A stretch of 64,000 nucleotides of DNA from CAYVQE01 sp964633205 (lineage in GTDB: Bacteria > Myxococcota > B64-G9), in contig CAZWFN010000006.1 in assembly GCA_964633205.1 (NCBI GenBank), forward strand, positions 1-64,000, given 5' to 3'. Shown piece after piece: positions 17,431-25,938 of this stretch. The notes below the pieces were generated by a model. It saw only the letters and a program-made list of their open reading frames with translations, was not told where the DNA came from and did no database searches. Numbering within the stretch: position 1 is the stretch's first letter; the number at the start of each line of letters is the position of its first letter. Both the position numbers and the translations under genes were made by a program.

Positions 17431-19657
17431 ACCCGAGCCCGCTTCGATGGCCGCGGCGCTGCTGGTGCTCGGCACCCTGGCCGCTGGCTGCGGGGGCGGC
17501 GACGGTGAAGTGAAGTGCAGCAGCGGGCTGCTGGCCGGGGATCTGGTGATCACCGAGGTGATGGCCAACCCCGAGGGCCCGGACGAAGGCCAGGAGTGGT
17601 TCGAGGTGTTCAACCCGACCACCGCCAGCCTGGACCTCAGCGGTCTGACCCTGGAGGCGGCCAAGGGCGACGGCACCAGCGCGGTGACCCACAAGGTGCG
17701 CGCCGGGGTGGCGATCGAGGCCGGCCAGTACCTGGTCTTCGGCGGCACCCTGGAGGAGGTCAAGCCGGACTGGGTGGACTACGCCTACGGCGCCGACCTG
17801 GGCTCGCTGCGCAACAACGGTGGCCGGCTGCGGCTGTTGTGTGAAAACGCACTGGTCGACCAGGTGGTCTACCTGGACACCGCCGAGGGCGCCTCGTTGA
17901 GCTTCGACGGTGCCATCACCCCGGACGCGGTGGCCAACGACGACATCGACAACTGGTGCGAGAGCGAGACCCCCTTCGCGCCCGATTCCTACGGCACCCC
18001 GGGCACGGCCAACGAGGCCTGCGGCGGCGTGCTGCCGCCGACCAAGTGCATGGACGGCGACCAGGAGCGCGACGTGGTGGCGCCGCAGCCGGGCGACGTG
18101 GTCATCACCGAGATCATGCCCGACCCGGCCGCGGTCGCCGACCGCGACGGCGAGTGGTTCGAGGTCTACGTCGGCGCCGACTTCGACCTCAACGGGCTCA
18201 AGGTCAGCACCAGCGCCGAGGGGTGGGAGGATCAGGTGGTCGCGCTGGACTGCGTGCCGGTGACCGCCGGCAGCTACCTGGTCTTCGCCCGCAACGCCGA
18301 CCCGGCGGTCAACGGCGGCCTGCCGGTGGTGGACCAGGTGGTCGACGTCAGCCTGACCAACAGCGACGGCCTGCTGCGGCTGGGCTACGGCGAGCAGGTG
18401 CTGGACGGCATCACCTGGGGCTCGGCGAGCGCCGGGGTGTCCAGCGCGCTGGAGCCCAGCCTGACCGACCCGGATCACAACGACGACCAGCAGTACTGGT
18501 GCGCCGGCGAGACGTCTTACGGCGACGGCGACCTGGGCAGCCCGGGGGAGGCCAACGCCTCCTGCGGCATCTCGCCCGAAGGCCAGTGCTTCGCAGACGG
18601 AGAGCTGCGCGATACTGTGCCGCCGCAGCCGGGCGATCTGATCATCACCGAGTTCATGCCCGACCCGGACGCGGTGGCCGATGCGGATGGCGAGTGGATC
18701 GAGCTCTACGTGGCCGCCGACGTGGATCTGAACCGGCTGCAGGTGGGCAAGGCGGTCGGCGAGGTCGAGTTCAGCCTGCCGGGCGGCGATTGCCTGCCGG
18801 TGGCGGCCGGCACGCACGTGGTCTTCGCCGCCGAGCTGGATCCGGCGCTCAACGGCGGCCTGCCCCGGGCCGATTACCGGCTCGAGATGTTCCTGAGCAA
18901 CAGCGGCGACCAGGGTATCTTCGTCGGCTACGACGACACCGTGATCGACGCCATCACCTACAGCTCCAGCCACACCGGTGCGGCCAGCGCGCTGGAGCCG
19001 CAGCTGCGCGATGCGGAGCTGAACGACAACCCCGACTACTGGTGCGCCGCCGAGAGCGTCTACGGCGACGGCGACCGCGGCACCCCAGGCGCGGCCAACG
19101 ACGCCTGCGGCATCGCCCCCGAGGGCCAGTGCTACGACGCCCAGGGCGAGCTGCGCGACCTGGTGCCGCCCCAGCCGGGCGACATCGTGATCACCGAGTT
19201 CATGCCCGACCCGGACGCGGTGGCCGATGCGGATGGCGAGTGGATCGAGCTCTACGTGGCCGCCGACGTGGATCTGAACGGGCTCGACATCGGCAAGGCC
19301 GACGGCGGGGTGGAGTTCAGCCTGCCGGGCGGCGACTGCCTGCCGGCGGCGGCCGGCAGCCGGGTGGTGCTGGCCGCCTCCGACGACCCGGAGGTCAACG
19401 GCGGTCTGCCCCAGGTCGATTTCCTGCTGGAGATGATCCTGGTCAACGGCGGCGGCGGCATCTCGGTGGCGCTCGACGGCCAGCTGCTGGACGAGGTGAT
19501 CTACAGCGGCTCGACCACCGGCGCGGCCACCTCGCTCGATCCGGCCTTCCGAACCCCGGCCGACAACGATAGCGAGGACAACTGGTGCCCGGCCCAGGCC
19601 GCCTACGGCGACGGCGATCTGGGTACCCCGGGCGGGGCCAATCCGGCCTGTCCGTGA
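17420..19657 (+). CDS. Lipoprotein with four tandem lamin-tail domains
   Basis: 745 residues, ATG at 17420 directly behind GGAGGAGAACC. The lipobox is LAAGC. Four LTD repeats of about 180 residues each begin with GDLVITEVMANPEG, GDVVITEIMPDPAA, GDLIITEFMPDPDA and GDIVITEFMPDPDA, and each ends with a DNWC or YWC turn plus YGDGDxGxPGxAN. Repeats 3 and 4 share 90 identical bases, so their duplication is recent. There is no catalytic motif, so it is likely a surface ligand-binding or scaffold protein for the nucleases on both sides (16093 and 19674). Acidic composition is strong, and a cation-binding role is possible but unproven. Confidence 0.88.
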   Translation: MPRRPEPASMAAALLVLGTLAAGCGGGDGEVKCSSGLLAGDLVITEVMANPEGPDEGQEWFEVFNPTTASLDLSGLTLEAAKGDGTSAVTHKVRAGVAIEAGQYLVFGGTLEEVKPDWVDYAYGADLGSLRNNGGRLRLLCENALVDQVVYLDTAEGASLSFDGAITPDAVANDDIDNWCESETPFAPDSYGTPGTANEACGGVLPPTKCMDGDQERDVVAPQPGDVVITEIMPDPAAVADRDGEWFEVYVGADFDLNGLKVSTSAEGWEDQVVALDCVPVTAGSYLVFARNADPAVNGGLPVVDQVVDVSLTNSDGLLRLGYGEQVLDGITWGSASAGVSSALEPSLTDPDHNDDQQYWCAGETSYGDGDLGSPGEANASCGISPEGQCFADGELRDTVPPQPGDLIITEFMPDPDAVADADGEWIELYVAADVDLNRLQVGKAVGEVEFSLPGGDCLPVAAGTHVVFAAELDPALNGGLPRADYRLEMFLSNSGDQGIFVGYDDTVIDAITYSSSHTGAASALEPQLRDAELNDNPDYWCAAESVYGDGDRGTPGAANDACGIAPEGQCYDAQGELRDLVPPQPGDIVITEFMPDPDAVADADGEWIELYVAADVDLNGLDIGKADGGVEFSLPGGDCLPAAAGSRVVLAASDDPEVNGGLPQVDFLLEMILVNGGGGISVALDGQLLDEVIYSGSTTGAATSLDPAFRTPADNDSEDNWCPAQAAYGDGDLGTPGGANPACP
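18644..18733 (+). repeat. 90-bp direct repeat, copy 1 (LTD repeat 3)
   Basis: Identical base for base to 19190-19279 by eye. Both encode ITEFMPDPDAVADADGE and following residues of neighbouring LTD domains. Confidence 0.85.
19190..19279 (+). repeat. 90-bp direct repeat, copy 2 (LTD repeat 4)
   Basis: Second copy of 18644-18733, 546 bases downstream, which equals the LTD repeat period in this gene. Confidence 0.85.
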
Positions 19658-19673
19658 CCGGGACGCGCTGCCC

Positions 19674-20168
19674 ATGCGCCCGCGCTCGCTCCTTCGCCCG
19701 GCCCTGCTGTCGGCCGCCGTCGTCCTGGCGGCCGGCTGCGGCGGCGCCGGCGCGGACTGCGGGCCGAGCCGGGCCGAGGTGGCGCGGGTGATCGACGGCG
19801 ACACCATCGAGCTGGCCGACGGCCAGCGGGTGCGCTACCTGATGATCGACACCCCCGAATCCACCGGCGGCGCCAGCGAGTGCTACGGCCAGCAGGCGGC
19901 CGACTACAACGCCATGCTGGTGGCCGAGCGCCGGGTGCGGCTGCGCTACGACAGCGAGTGCCGCGATCAGTACGACCGGCTGCTGGCCTACGTGGAGGTC
20001 GACGGGGTGGAGGTCAACCTGCGCCTGGTCGAGGAGGGCTACGCCTGCGTGCTGGTCATCCCGCCCAACGGCGAGCAGCGGCGCCGGGAGTACGAGGCGG
20101 CCGAGTTCGAGGCGCGCCAGCTCGGGCGCGGCATGTGGGGGGCCTGTGAGGAGGTCGGCTGTGAGTGA
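19674..20168 (+). CDS. Small staphylococcal-nuclease-type lipoprotein
   Basis: 164 residues, ATG at 19674, 16 bases after the LTD gene. The lipobox is LAAGC. It is almost only the nuclease core: VIDGDTIEL, VRYLMIDTPES (Arg35, Asp40, Glu43 equivalents all present) and QYDRLLAYVEVDG (Arg87 equivalent). Extra cysteines (ADCGPS, SECYGQ, SECRDQ, YACVLV, WGACEEVGC) suggest disulfides, as expected outside the cytoplasm. Unlike the larger nuclease upstream it keeps the standard DTPE. It should be an active Ca-dependent phosphodiesterase on the cell surface or in the periplasm. The end overlaps the start of the barrel gene by eight bases. Confidence 0.9.
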   Translation: MRPRSLLRPALLSAAVVLAAGCGGAGADCGPSRAEVARVIDGDTIELADGQRVRYLMIDTPESTGGASECYGQQAADYNAMLVAERRVRLRYDSECRDQYDRLLAYVEVDGVEVNLRLVEEGYACVLVIPPNGEQRRREYEAAEFEARQLGRGMWGACEEVGCE

Positions 20169-22341
20169 GCGAGGGTGGAGGCGGGCCGGCGCGCTGCGCT
20201 GGCTGGCCGGCGGGCTGCTGGCCGGGTGGCTGCTGGCCGCCGGGCCGGCCGCGGCCAACGACTACGGCATCTTCATCGACATCGAGACCGAGGAGGAGCT
20301 GCTCGACCTGCTGGCCGCCCAGGAGATCGACGAGAACGACTACGAGACCCTGGTCGAGCTGCTGCACGACGGGGTGGATCTGAACAGCGCCGGCCGCGAG
20401 GAGCTCTACGCGCTGCCCAACCTGAACTACGCCGAGGTCGACGCCATCCTGGCCTACCGCGACGAGGTGGGCCGGATCGTCGATCCGGTGGCGCTGGTCA
20501 CCGCCGACGTGCTGTCGCAGCGCAAGCTGCTGGCCATCGCGCCCTTCGTCTTCGTCGAGGAGACCGAGCCGCCGCTGTACGCCACCAAGGGCCGGCTGCA
20601 GTACCGCACCACCTACGTGGCCGGCGACGAGCAGGTGCCGTCGATGTGGCTGCTGGGCGAGCTGTCCACCTTCCGCCACCTGGACGTCGGTCTGGTGGGG
20701 GTGCTGACCCGCAACCGGATGGCGAACGTGGTCTACGACCCGAGCCGCGACGCGCTCAGCGCCCGCCGGCCGGATCCCCAGTTCCACCTGCCCAAGTTCT
20801 ACCTGGAGTGGGAGACCAAGAGCCTGCACGCGGTGGTGGGCACCTACCGCATCGGCTTCGGCCAAAGGCTGACCTTCGACAACACCACCTGGTACACCCC
20901 CAACGGCATCAAGCCCGACCGCACCATCACCTACAACCAGGGCCTGACCCGGCTGTGCAAGGAGTCGGCCGGCGACTTCGCCGACAGCCCCTGCGCCGGG
21001 GCGCGGGGCAGCGAGTACCAGTCGCCCGATTACCGCTGGACCGACCGCTTCCGCGGCGCGGCGGTGGGGCTCAAGAAGCTCGAGCTGGGCGGCGGTTGGC
21101 TGCAGGCCTATGGCTGGTTCTCGCACCAGACGCGCAGCGTCTACCAGTACGCGATCTACGATCGCGGCCGCTGCGCAGACCCGCGCAACGACGACGACGA
21201 GGCCTGCAAGGCGCCGGACGTGTTCGTGCGCCGTGACGACCTGCTGGCGCCGACCACCGAGTTCAGCTACCACAGCCTGCCCAACATGTTCAACGAGCTG
21301 CTGGGCGGCGGCAACGTGACCTACTACTTCTCGCGCCGGGCCCACATCGGGATCACCGGCTACGGGGCCGACATCTCCTGGCTGGTCAAGGGCATGGATC
21401 TTGACTTCCAGGAGTGGGCGGCCATCCCCTACGGCGGGCCCTTCGGCGCGGTGGGCCTGGACTTCGCCTGGGGGGTGGATCTGATCGACATCTACGCCGA
21501 GGTCAGCCGCTCCTTCGACTCGCAGCCGGCCGGCGGCGGCTGGGCGGCGCTGCTGCGGGCCACCACCACCTGGCCGGACCACGAGTTCGAGGCGGTGGCC
21601 CGCTACTACGACACCGACTTCGCCAACCCCTACAGCCGGCCGGTGGCCGCGCCCGACGAGTACGACGGCCGCCGCGGCCGCGACGAGGCCGGGCTGCGGC
21701 TGCGCTACAGCGGCGCGGTCGGCGACCTGCGGCTGCGCGCCACCCAGGATTTTTGGGCCCAGCTCACCGACGAGGCGCCCAAGCTGCGGCTCAACCTGCG
21801 CGCCGACTACGACCTGACCCGCTGGTTCCACCCGGGGGTATGGGTCGAGTTCCAGGATCGCGACCTGGCCAGCGGCGGCCGCTACGAGACCTGCTTCGAG
21901 ACGCCGTTTTTGACCGCCGCCGACGAGCCGGTGCCCTGCGACGGCGAGAAGGCCCAGGTCGGCGTCAAGGCCCGCTTCCTGCCCACCCGCGAGCTGACCG
22001 TCACCGCCAAGCTGCAGCACCGCTGGCTGGACGACGGCAGCGATCGCTATGACGACGCCATGCGCCAGGACTCGGCCGCCTGGCTGGTGGTGATGTACAA
22101 GCCCATCGAGGGCCTCCGGCTGCGGGCCCGCATGCGCTACCTGTTCGAGGCCATCGAGCACGACGACTACCGCGAGCACTCGTTGTGGACCTACCTCGAG
22201 GCCGCCTACTGGGTCGAGCGCATCTTCCGCGTCAAGCTGCGCTACGAGATCTTCGCCTGGCTCGACGACCGCGACTCCACCCACGAACGCGACCCCAACC
22301 CCGCCCACTGGCTCAGGCTGGAACTCGAGTACCGGTTTTAG
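20161..22341 (+). CDS. Outer-membrane beta-barrel with N-terminal ComEA-like helix-hairpin-helix
   Basis: 726 residues from GTG at 20161 behind GAGGAGG. Signal peptide to about residue 35 (LLAAGPAAA-ND). Residues 40-140 contain a DNA-binding-type HhH as in ComEA/T2SK: VDLNSAGREELYALPNLNYAEVDAILAYRDEVG. The remaining 580 residues are alternating amphipathic strands with aromatic girdles, for example YRTTYVAGD, FHLPKFYLEWETK and HAVVGTYRIGFGQRL, and the protein ends in WLRLELEYRF, a terminal Phe typical of outer-membrane barrels. Coupling by overlap to a nuclease suggests a DNA-handling channel or receptor. That is inference. The HhH may instead be a periplasmic protein-contact module, since such domains precede other barrels. 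Confidence 0.82.
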   Translation: MSERGWRRAGALRWLAGGLLAGWLLAAGPAAANDYGIFIDIETEEELLDLLAAQEIDENDYETLVELLHDGVDLNSAGREELYALPNLNYAEVDAILAYRDEVGRIVDPVALVTADVLSQRKLLAIAPFVFVEETEPPLYATKGRLQYRTTYVAGDEQVPSMWLLGELSTFRHLDVGLVGVLTRNRMANVVYDPSRDALSARRPDPQFHLPKFYLEWETKSLHAVVGTYRIGFGQRLTFDNTTWYTPNGIKPDRTITYNQGLTRLCKESAGDFADSPCAGARGSEYQSPDYRWTDRFRGAAVGLKKLELGGGWLQAYGWFSHQTRSVYQYAIYDRGRCADPRNDDDEACKAPDVFVRRDDLLAPTTEFSYHSLPNMFNELLGGGNVTYYFSRRAHIGITGYGADISWLVKGMDLDFQEWAAIPYGGPFGAVGLDFAWGVDLIDIYAEVSRSFDSQPAGGGWAALLRATTTWPDHEFEAVARYYDTDFANPYSRPVAAPDEYDGRRGRDEAGLRLRYSGAVGDLRLRATQDFWAQLTDEAPKLRLNLRADYDLTRWFHPGVWVEFQDRDLASGGRYETCFETPFLTAADEPVPCDGEKAQVGVKARFLPTRELTVTAKLQHRWLDDGSDRYDDAMRQDSAAWLVVMYKPIEGLRLRARMRYLFEAIEHDDYREHSLWTYLEAAYWVERIFRVKLRYEIFAWLDDRDSTHERDPNPAHWLRLELEYRF

Positions 22342-22349
22342 TCGCGCCG

Positions 22350-24578
22350 CTAAGGATGTGTTCCCGGTTGCGAAGCGCTGTGGCGCGTCGGGGGGGCGGG
22401 GAGGATGAGCCAGGCGCGGGGTTGCAGCGACAGGTTGATGAGCAGCCGCTCCCGTGAGGAATAGCCGAATCCGATGCCGAAGGCGTCGGCCAGCACCACG
22501 CCGGCCCCGCCCGTGCCCAGCGGGCAGAACGCGTTTTCGGCGTCCAGCCTTTGGCGGAATTGGCGCAGCGCCGCCCAGGCCTCGGCGTCCGGCGTGCCGG
22601 CCAGGTGGAGCGCCCAGGCCTTGGCCTGCAGGCCGGTGACCGAGTTCTTCTCGGCCAGCCGCTCGAGACGCGCTGCGGTGTCTGCGGCGGGCTGCGCCAG
22701 CAGCAGATTCAGCTCGGGCACCCGGTAGTCGGCGCCCAGCCGCAGGGAGGTGTTCCAGGCGTCCACGGCCTCTGCCAGCCGGCCCTGCTCGAACAGCGCC
22801 ACCCCCAGATTGTTGTGCAGCCGGGCGCGGTCCTGCGCCTCGGCGCTTTCGATGAGCTGCACCAGGCCGCGCTCGACGCGTTGCCACAGGCGGGGCTCGT
22901 GCTGCAGCCGGGCGCGCAGCGCCGCGATCTCGGTGCGCAGCGAAGCCCCGTCCGGCTGGTCGCCGAGCGCGTCCGGGATCGCGGCCAGCGGCCCGGCCTC
23001 CTGCCAGACGACGGCCTGGGCGCGGAGCACCGTAGCCCGCAGCGGCGCCACCCGGCGCGCCAGCTCAGCGGGCAGCCGCGGCCGCAGCAGCTCGAGGGCG
23101 CGCCCGCGGTCGCGCAGCAGCCGGGCCAGCAGGAACTGCAGCCGCAGCACGTCGGGCTCTTCGGGGTAGGCGCGGCGCAGGGCGGCGACGCGTTCGAGCG
23201 CCTCGCCGCGCAGCCGGGCGTAGGATTGTTGCAGCGCGTCGCCGGACTGCTGCCGGGACAGGACCAGGGCCCGGGAACCCACGTCCACCAGCAGCTCCAG
23301 GATATCGGCCCGCTTGCGGTCGAAGCGGGCCAGGCCCTGGATGTCGCGCCGGAGCCGCTCCAGGAAGGACTCCAGCAACTCCCGCAGCCGGTCGGGTTGC
23401 CGCAGGGCCGGCTTGAGCACCTTGTTCATCAGGTCGTCGAAGGCCAGGCCCACGGCCATCTGGTAGAAGTCCAGACCCTTGTTCTCCAGCTCGCGGGCCG
23501 TGCGGATCAGCTCGGCGGCCCGGCGGGAGCGCAGGTTGTCGGCCAGGGCCACGCGCGCCAGACCGACGCAGGGGCGGGCGTCGCGCGGGTGATCGTGCCG
23601 CAGCCGCTGATACAGGCGCCGGGCGCGCTTCAGGTGGCCAAGATCGATTAGCAGGGCGCCCAGGCGCAGCCGGCCGGCGAGGTGCCGCGGGTTCTCGTTG
23701 GCCAGCACCCGCTTGGCGATCGCGCGGGTCTGCTCGCAGCCCTGCAGCTGCTGGCGCTGTTCATGGCTCGCCTCGTCGCCGGCCAGCTCGCGGGCGGCGG
23801 CCAAAGCGGCGTCCCCGCAGTCGAAGGAGAACGAGCGGTAGCAGGCGCCGGCCAGATCGGTCCAGCGGGCGAAGCCCGTCTGCGCCCCGCTGCGGCCGAC
23901 GAGCAACCGGTAGAGGTCGCGGGCGCGGGCGAAGTGTTCGTCGCGGCTCTGGCGCGCGGCCAGCTGGGCCAGGACCGCGGTGGCTTGCGGGCTGTCCGGC
24001 GCCGCGCGCAACAGCCGGGCCGCGATGCGCCGGTGGTGGCGGGGGGCCTCGGCGAAGACCCGCTGCAGGAAGGCGACGATCGCCTCGGCTTGCCGCCGCA
24101 TGCAGGGCGCATCGCCCAGGGCCGGGCCCAGCACGGACAGCATCTCGCCGAAGAAGTTCTCCCGTTCGGCGAACCAGGGGATGTCCAGGGCGCGGTAGAT
24201 GGCCGCCCGGACCGCAAGGCAGCGCGCGTCGCAGGGCACGCCGTGGTCGTCGTGCAGCTCGAGGATGACGATCCGGCGCAGCAGGTCCAGCACCGGCTCG
24301 AGCTGGCCGATGCTGAAGCTGGGCGCTGCGGTCCAGTCGGCGAGGATGGACTCGGCCAAGTCCGCGATGGCCTGGGGTGTCGATTCCGCCAGGCCATCGA
24401 CCCCCAGCCGCTGCCGGACCCACTCCGGCATGTCCCGCAGCAGCGGCTCCAGCGGGCCGGGATCGATTTCGTCGGCCAGGCTGACCGGATCGGGCGGGGG
24501 CGGCAGGACCCGCTTCGCGACACAGCCCGAAACGAGCGACAACACCAGGATCAGACAGATGCCGGGGCCGGCTCTCAT
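22350..24578 (-). CDS. Large TPR-containing lipoprotein
   Basis: 742 residues from ATG at 24578. A GTG eight codons earlier is possible, and neither start has a clear ribosome site. The lipobox is LVSGC. Nearly all of the protein is alpha-helical and rich in Arg, Ala and Leu, with helix pairs of about 34 residues. The clearest TPR is near residue 590 (LHNNLGVALFEQGRLAEAVDAWNTSLRLGA). Others are degenerate (LRLGALLIDLGHLKRARRLYQRLRHDHP). The end is a short beta-rich stretch (GTGGAGVVLADAFGIGFGYS). It is convergent to the barrel gene, with eight bases between stops. Likely a periplasm-facing assembly factor; no substrate can be named. Confidence 0.75.
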   Translation of the reverse strand: MRAGPGICLILVLSLVSGCVAKRVLPPPPDPVSLADEIDPGPLEPLLRDMPEWVRQRLGVDGLAESTPQAIADLAESILADWTAAPSFSIGQLEPVLDLLRRIVILELHDDHGVPCDARCLAVRAAIYRALDIPWFAERENFFGEMLSVLGPALGDAPCMRRQAEAIVAFLQRVFAEAPRHHRRIAARLLRAAPDSPQATAVLAQLAARQSRDEHFARARDLYRLLVGRSGAQTGFARWTDLAGACYRSFSFDCGDAALAAARELAGDEASHEQRQQLQGCEQTRAIAKRVLANENPRHLAGRLRLGALLIDLGHLKRARRLYQRLRHDHPRDARPCVGLARVALADNLRSRRAAELIRTARELENKGLDFYQMAVGLAFDDLMNKVLKPALRQPDRLRELLESFLERLRRDIQGLARFDRKRADILELLVDVGSRALVLSRQQSGDALQQSYARLRGEALERVAALRRAYPEEPDVLRLQFLLARLLRDRGRALELLRPRLPAELARRVAPLRATVLRAQAVVWQEAGPLAAIPDALGDQPDGASLRTEIAALRARLQHEPRLWQRVERGLVQLIESAEAQDRARLHNNLGVALFEQGRLAEAVDAWNTSLRLGADYRVPELNLLLAQPAADTAARLERLAEKNSVTGLQAKAWALHLAGTPDAEAWAALRQFRQRLDAENAFCPLGTGGAGVVLADAFGIGFGYSSRERLLINLSLQPRAWLILPAPPTRHSASQPGTHP

Positions 24579-24629
24579 GAAGATGATGGACGGAGAAACC
24601 ACTCCGCTTCAGGCGCCTGCTTGCTTCTC

Positions 24630-24914
24630 TCAGCGCCTCTCCCTCGAATGCCACACTCGGACGATCACGGCGTCCTGTCCGTCCAGGATGTAGCGCAGCA
24701 CGTACCCGCCAGAGCCAAATGCCACGAAGAGTTCCCGGCGGCCGGTGCCGTCTGCCATTGGACGTCCCGCCTCGGCGTACTGCTGGATCTGTCTTGCGGC
24801 CCCGCGAATGGTGCGGACAGCGTTTCTTGCTGCCTTGGGACTCTTGTCTTTGAGGAAGGAGTGGAGGCGAGCGATGTCCCGCTTTGCCGCGGGCAGCCAG
24901 ACGAGGCGGGCCAT
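24630..24914 (-). CDS. RelE/ParE-type toxin
   Basis: 94 residues, ATG at 24914, one base after the stop of the antitoxin gene. The pattern is ParE-like: LVWLPAAKRDIARLHSFLKDKSP, a central GAARQIQQYAEAGRPM helix-strand, then ELFVAFGSGGYVLRYILDGQDAVIVRVWHSRE. This has the conserved Arg in YVLRY and the closing VWHSRE. ParE toxins act on DNA gyrase and RelE toxins cut mRNA on the ribosome. The overall pattern and the RHH partner favour ParE. GC is lower than in neighbours, which fits a mobile toxin-antitoxin cassette. Confidence 0.88.
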   Translation of the reverse strand: MARLVWLPAAKRDIARLHSFLKDKSPKAARNAVRTIRGAARQIQQYAEAGRPMADGTGRRELFVAFGSGGYVLRYILDGQDAVIVRVWHSRERR

Positions 24915-24915
24915 C

Positions 24916-25170
24916 TCAGGGCTCGTGCTCGAGTTCGTCTAGCCAGGCCATCATGGATTCGTTGTCGATGTGCTCGCCCGTGCGTTGGTATTCTTCCCAG
25001 CGTTGCAGGTCCTCCCGACGCTCCCGCTCGTAGGTTTCCTCTCGTTCAAGGTACTCCTCTATCGCTGTTCGCATCAGCCAGTGGGGTGTTCGTTTTCGAA
25101 GCTGACCTAGTCGCTTGAGCCGTTCACGGGTCTTCTCGTCCAGTTTTACCCCCATAGTCGAAGTAGCCAT
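24916..25170 (-). CDS. Ribbon-helix-helix (CopG-like) antitoxin
   Basis: 84 residues from ATG at 25170, eight or so bases after GAGGTGAT. The N-terminal RHH is clear: STMGVKLDEKTRERLKRLGQLRKRTPHWLMRTAIEEYLE, where the strand MGVKLD inserts in the major groove. The C-terminal half (DLQRWEEYQRTGEHIDNESMMAWLDELE) is the acidic toxin-binding tail, like that of ParD/RHH antitoxins. It precedes its toxin by one base. It should repress its own operon through the repeats at 25183-25205. An earlier in-frame ATG (25194) would run through that operator and is rejected. Confidence 0.88.
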   Translation of the reverse strand: MATSTMGVKLDEKTRERLKRLGQLRKRTPHWLMRTAIEEYLEREETYERERREDLQRWEEYQRTGEHIDNESMMAWLDELEHEP

Positions 25171-25182
25171 GATCACCTCGCT

Positions 25183-25205
25183 ACCTAGTTGCACCTAGAG
25201 CAACT
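25183..25205. promoter_or_regulatory. Probable autoregulatory operator of the toxin-antitoxin pair
   Basis: ACCTAG occurs at 25183-25188 and 25193-25198, one DNA turn apart. AGTTGC (25187-25192) and GCAACT (25200-25205) form an exact inverted repeat around seven bases. Ribbon-helix-helix repressors bind such repeats upstream of their own gene. Confidence 0.55.
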
Positions 25206-25276
25206 TATCACCACCAGTCTTGGAGTACAAGCGTCCTTCTGGCTCAAGGGTCCACCCCAAGGGAATACTATGTATC

Positions 25277-25774
25277 TCACCACCAGCCCGAGTCGGGCCG
25301 GATGTCGAGGGTGGCGCGCAGGGCGGTCAGCTCGCCGAGGTGGTAGGCGTTGTGATCGGCCACCAGCAGCACCTCGCGCAGCACGGTGTAGTCCGGGGCG
25401 TGGGGCAGTGGGGCCAGCAGGTCGGTGGCGGCATCGCGCACCAGGGCCAAAAAGGCGTCCAGGTCTTGCTCGATCGCCTGCAGGGTGGCCTCCCAGCCGG
25501 CCGCATCGGTGCGCGCACCCGGTTCGGGCCAGAAGCCCTCGGGCCAGGGCGGCGATCGGTAGTCGGGATGGCGCACGAACTGCAGGATGTCGTGCTGGGC
25601 GATGCGGATGTGCTCGAGCAGGTGCCAGGCGCTGGCGTGCTGGTTGGGCGGCACGCGGTTCATCGCCGCCTCCGGGAACGCGGCCACCACCTCGCGCAGA
25701 TCCATATGGGCGATGCGCCCCTGCAGCAGCCGCTCCAGATGCGCCCGCAGCGCCTGATCGCTCTGTCGGTCCAT
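25277..25774 (-). CDS. DinB/YfiT-like four-helix-bundle protein
   Basis: 165 residues, ATG at 25774 behind GGGAGGGAG. DinB-superfamily features are WHLLEHIRIAQHDIL (first metal His), an acidic helix with AIEQDLDAFL, and VADHNAYHLGEL, which supplies the closing His pair of the His3 metal site. The fold is shared by metal-dependent thiol transferases such as bacillithiol or mycothiol S-transferases. It is not the DNA polymerase of the same name. The stop codon lies about 70 bases before the toxin-antitoxin operator. There is no operon partner. Confidence 0.82.
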   Translation of the reverse strand: MDRQSDQALRAHLERLLQGRIAHMDLREVVAAFPEAAMNRVPPNQHASAWHLLEHIRIAQHDILQFVRHPDYRSPPWPEGFWPEPGARTDAAGWEATLQAIEQDLDAFLALVRDAATDLLAPLPHAPDYTVLREVLLVADHNAYHLGELTALRATLDIRPDSGWW

Positions 25775-25938
25775 GGCTCCCTCCCGTCGTTCCCGGCACC
25801 GCTGAACAATAGCACAGCGCGATCGGTGGGGTCAGGGGGCGATCGCTCGCGAAGGATGCGTTGACAGGACCCAATTCGGCCCGTAGCTTGCCCGAGGGCC
25901 CGTCGGCGAACGGGAGGGGTGGGCTGGGTGGAGTTCGG

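Noticed and set aside
25208..25286. 10-bp direct repeat TCACCACCAG at 25208-25217 and 25277-25286 flanking 59 bases
   Set aside because: One copy is inside the DinB-like gene end. The match is short and no matching site lies at the far end of the toxin-antitoxin pair, so a target-site duplication is not supported.
25277..25774. Naming the DinB-like gene as DNA polymerase IV
   Set aside because: The sequence is a four-helix metal bundle (165 residues), not a Y-family polymerase.
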